DNA of 64,000 nucleotides from Ignelater luminosus (Eukaryota > Arthropoda > Insecta > Coleoptera > Elateridae), in contig VTPC01000605.1 in NCBI GenBank assembly GCA_011009095.1, positions 62,001 through 126,000 on the forward strand, in the 5' to 3' direction. The stretch's first letter is position 1. Each line of letters begins with the position of its first letter. Under the pieces are notes generated by a model. That model saw only the letters and a list, made by a program, of their open reading frames with translations, was not told where the DNA came from and searched no databases. Of this stretch, positions 60,417 through 64,000 are shown in pieces. Both the position numbers and the translations under genes were made by a program.

Positions 60417-62054
60417 ATGGAGAACATATTTAGCATGTGGAAAGTGCGAGAAATCGCGGATAAAGTGTAAGTAAATTAATTGTTGAACGTCCCAGATGGT
60501 TTTCATAATAAAAGTGTAATAAAAATAAACACCACCCTACGTACTTTCAATAAATCTTTGACCATTAAATTTCGTAGAATGATTGTGAATTATAATTTAT
60601 TTCAGTACGAATGTGGTGATGAATTATACAGAAATTGAGGCAAAGGTTCGTGAAGCCACAAACGATGAAGCATGGGGTCCTACAGGTCAACTAATGCAAG
60701 AATTAGCTCATGCTACTTTTACTTATGAACACTTTCCTGAGGTAATGTCTATGTTATGGAAACGAATGTTACAAGATAATAAACAGCATTGGCGTAGAAC
60801 ATATAAGGTAAGGATTGTAATAATCTTGATTGTTGTTTGTGTTATAAACCTCTAATGGACTTTTAGTCATTATTATTACTCAACTACCTAATAAGGAATG
60901 GTTCAGAGAGAGTGGTAACATCAGCACGGGAACATATTTATGACTTGCGGTCCTTAGAGAATTATTCTTATGTTGATGAAATTGGAAAAGATCAGGGTAT
61001 TAATATAAGACACAAAGTCCGAGAACTTATAGATTTCATTCAGGATGATGATAAACTTAGAGAAGAAAGGAAAAAAGCAAAGAAAAATAAAGATAAATAC
61101 ATCGGAATGAGTTCTGATATGATGGGTGGCAAATTTAGTAAGATAATGTTTTAGAATGGTATTTTATAATTTTCTGTTGAAATTTTTGTAGGTGATCGGT
61201 GGGATGATAGATCATGGAATAGAGATTATCCACAAAATAAAGAATGGGATGATTCTAAGCCTTATAGTTCCAATAATTATAGAGATCGATCTTACGATGA
61301 TGATTATGAAGCTGAACGTGAAGACAGTGATACAGAGTCAAATCACAATTCTGGGTATTCAAAAAAATATAAAGATACAGAAAGTATAGGAAGTCCTACA
61401 TCACCTGAAAAGAAAGTTAGTCTGAATATTAATACATCTACTAATAAATCTCCAACAAAGAGTTCAAAACCACTGAAGAAGGTTGATCTTGGTGCCGCTG
61501 CCAATTTTGGAAAGGAGGAAAACAGTTCAACACAAAATGCAGATTTATTAAATGATGATTTTGATCCTCGCGCACAAGAAGATAATGAACCAGCATCACC
61601 AGAATTTGGAAATTTTGAGGCAGCTTTTGGTGCTAGTTCAACAGCAGGAACAAAACCTGCAGATGATTTTGCTGATTTTAGTTCTGCATTTTCATCAGCT
61701 CAACAACCAAGTGTAACTCAGATACCTCAGCCCGTAAATTTTGCACAACCTCAACAAAATTTGATGCAAACACCACCATCAAACTTTGCACAACCACCAA
61801 TGAATTTTGTACAACCACAACCAAATCTATTCTCACCAGTGCAGAATCAAGCGTTTTCTGCATCTCAAGCTTTCACACCCACTAGTGGAGCAACTCCACA
61901 GAAATCTTCAGGAGATGATTTGCTAGGAGAGCTTTCTGGTTTTAGTTCACTCAATATTCAACAAGGGGGCTTAGGTATGACTCCAAACAACAATCAAAAC
62001 TCCTTACTGGGTTCTAATAATATTATGGATGGATTTGGCACAGGTTGGTTTTAA
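60417..62054 (+). CDS. lqfR: Epsin-related ENTH-domain clathrin adaptor (CLINT1 / liquid facets-Related type)
   Basis: CLINT1/epsinR-type proteins bind phosphoinositides on the trans-Golgi network and endosomes and link AP-1, GGA and clathrin to cargo such as SNAREs. Exons 60417-60466, 60606-60807, 60867-61137 and 61192-62054 give 461 residues in phase. The ENTH domain covers residues about 10-150: WKVREIADKVTNVVMNYTE, VREATNDEAWGPTGQLMQEL, MLWKRMLQDN, HWRRTYKSLLLLNYLIRNGS, ERVVTSAREHIYDLRSLENY, IRHKVRELIDFIQDDDKLRE. A flexible tail follows with a repeated-charge D/R region, DDFDPRA, EFGNFEAAFG and DDFADFSSAF (gamma-ear and clathrin-binding motif types), and a Q/P/N-rich part with several NFAQP/NFVQP repeats, ending MDGFGTGWF. 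The tail is that of the epsinR group and not of epsin 1, since no NPF triplets or ubiquitin-interacting motifs are seen. No TEL2-like part is attached, although fly lqfR has one. Poly(A) signal AATAAA at 62149. Confidence 0.93.
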
Positions 62055-63480
62055 TTTTTGCTTATTAATCTTTTTTTAAATTTATTTTTTGATTAATCTA
62101 TACATTTTTCCTTTTTACTACCTATAACCTTGTATTATTCCTGTTACCAATAAACTATTTTTCCTTGTATGTGAATGGTTATTTGAGAATGTTGTGAACT
62201 TAAGGGTTGTCGAACAAAAAAAGAAATTTCTAGATAGCAGATATATTGGGTAATTCAATTAAATCTTGATTGTAGGTGAACCATAAACTGTTTTATTTGC
62301 AGTGTAGTCAAAGTTTATTGTTATGGAGTATTAAATGAATCTAAATGATTGTGATTTTAAGGAATGGAGTTAGCTAATCCTCAAAGTAGCTTGTTGTCAA
62401 TTTGATAAATATATTAACACAATTAGAAAATCATTCATGTTTACCTGCTCATTATTTCTGATAATAGTAGAATTTGGACGTTTTTATTACTAATAGTTAA
62501 AAAACAGAATAACCAAACAGGTTAATTCAATCATTTTTAAGGATGTGCTTTATATGTAAACAATCTTATTTTAAAAAGGTGTATTTTAATGATTTGTTTA
62601 ATTCAAAATATGATTTTGATTAATTTTAGACCTTTTCATATCTGCAGTCAAAATGTTTTGTTTATTTTATTTAAGTGCATATAGAGCAATTATATAATAA
62701 CCATTAGAACTTCATTTTGTTTGACAATGAAAAGAAAATGACCGAGAAATAAAATTGTTATGATTAATAAATATATAAGTTGTGACTAAATTCTGCTGAG
62801 TAAGCTTTCTTAAAGCATATTTATAAAGATAAGTCTAATATAATCGAATTGATTGATTTTATCAATTGAATGTTTCCTTTAGATAAATTTTATACAATAG
62901 AATGAATCAGGATGTGCACTTTTTGTAATAATATGAGTACATCAAATCAATTTAAAACATTTTAAGCAATAATGCACATAAACAATTAGCAAAAATAATT
63001 GTTTTCTACAACCGTCAAAAAAAGGTTAGATTTAAGCATCGCCAAGGATACGGGAAACTTATCATTTTTTCACATGGGAGCAAAATATATATTTTACGCC
63101 CATGTGCGCAAAAATATGTTTCACGCACATGTACGAGAAAAAAAACAAAAATGACACATTAGGTAACTCTGCTTATTTTTGCAATTTAATACTTTATTAT
63201 TTTGCATTTTCATTGCACTCTTATTTTGTATAATTTACTTTAAAAATTCACATAATAATGTTTGAAGGTTGTAGAAAAAATGTTGTTTGCATTTTGTGAG
63301 GGAAATCAGTGATTTTCTATTATGAAACTTTTTTTTTTGTTATTAATCATGTGGAAACAGTTATTTGTAAAATATAAAATCCAACATGCTAAATAATTCT
63401 GCAAGTATGCCCAAAACAATTGAAATATATATTTTATATACTAACTCGGTTGAGAATAGAAAGTTACATGTGTGACTGAC
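62055..63480. other. Intergenic spacer
   Basis: 3' untranslated sequence of the ENTH gene and A/T-rich DNA. At 63077-63132 three imperfect CACATGGGAGC-like units recur, too short to name. Confidence 0.45.
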
Positions 63481-63891
63481 AAGGGGATAACACATTCGGT
63501 ACATCGGAAATTGGGATGTCAATTTTTATGGTGATTCTAGGGGTCGAAAAAAAATATGTGTGTTTTGACATTTTGTCGAATGCTCTGTAGTTTTCAAGTT
63601 ATGAATTTTTGAAAATATTGAAATATGAAATTATTATTATTATGAATTATATTTAATACAAATAAATTGGGAAGCATTTACTCTACTAACTACACCACTC
63701 TGGCTGGTTGTTTATTCGCCCAACGGGACGACGCTTACTATTGCCGCTGCATGGTGCCATATTTTCAAAAATTCATAACCTGAAAACTATGGAGCATTCG
63801 GCAAGACGTATATTTTTTTTTCAGCATCTAGAATCACCACATCAAAAATACTTATCTCGATTCCTAATGTACTGGATGCATTGTCCCGTTG
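63481..63891. mobile_element. Inverted-repeat element near right edge
   Basis: Arms 63481-63618 and 63761-63891 are imperfect inverted copies, sharing GGTGATTCTAG, TCGAATGCTCTGTAGTTTTC and TATGAATTTTTGAAAATAT, and starting with GGGATAACACATTCGGTACA (the mate shows GGGACAATGCATCCAGTACA). No coding capacity; the open frame at 63708-63899 lies in the arm. Confidence 0.75.
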
Positions 63892-64000
63892 AGAGCTGAA
63901 AGTAAGATTTTCTGGTAGGATAGGATATAAGAATAAAAAAATGGTATAACATGACTAACTCAATTGGAGCAATAGAAATAATATTAACACAAAGATTGGA

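Overview
The window looks like nuclear DNA from an arthropod, very probably an insect. It is strongly A/T-rich and its genes are split by introns, many only 45-75 bases long, with GT..AG borders. The recognisable genes are conserved animal genes, and the DNA between and inside them is full of decayed class II transposons (Tc1/mariner, piggyBac, hAT), short inverted-repeat elements and one probable Penelope-like fragment. A beetle is plausible, but the sequence alone does not fix the order. No CRISPR array, operon or rRNA gene was seen.

Layout. 1-3586: gene-free, the far-left intron of a debranching-enzyme gene plus transposon relics. 3587-8658 (minus): glycogen debranching enzyme (AGL), which runs off the left edge. 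11226-19937 (plus): the LKB1/STK11 kinase, with a 6 kb intron packed with transposon debris. 19938-28518: an intergenic transposon graveyard holding a bounded hAT element with a second element inside it, a THAP-domain fragment, two inverted-repeat families and a possible small gene. 28519-39032 (minus): an IFRD1/IFRD2 homologue with an 8.5 kb intron carrying Tc1 and piggyBac remains and a foldback element nested in another element. 39033-41781: spacer with a tRNA-like block. 41782-42939 (plus): B4GALT7. 42940-52430: mariner relic, repeats and an isolated exon-like block. 52431-54094 (minus): NMNAT with a long C-terminal tail. 55386-56408 (plus): a conserved-looking gene I do not recognise, beside a foldback repeat. 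60417-62054 (plus): an epsin-related (CLINT1/lqfR-type) ENTH protein. 62055-64000: spacer with an inverted-repeat element.

The exon sums for LKB1 (1383), IFRD (1320), B4GALT7 (975), NMNAT (1254) and the ENTH gene (1386) are all divisible by three and free of internal stops, which supports the splice models. AGL and LKB1 are divergently arranged about 2.5 kb apart or less. Debranching enzyme (glycogen), LKB1 (AMPK activation) and NMNAT (NAD) are all linked to energy metabolism, but I infer no functional cluster: gene order in insects rarely carries that meaning. The points most worth following are the long N-terminal extension of AGL with an ATG8-binding-like motif, the nested transposons with exact boundaries, the family of TATACAG-ended foldback elements, the orphan exon-like blocks, and the unrecognised gene at 55386.
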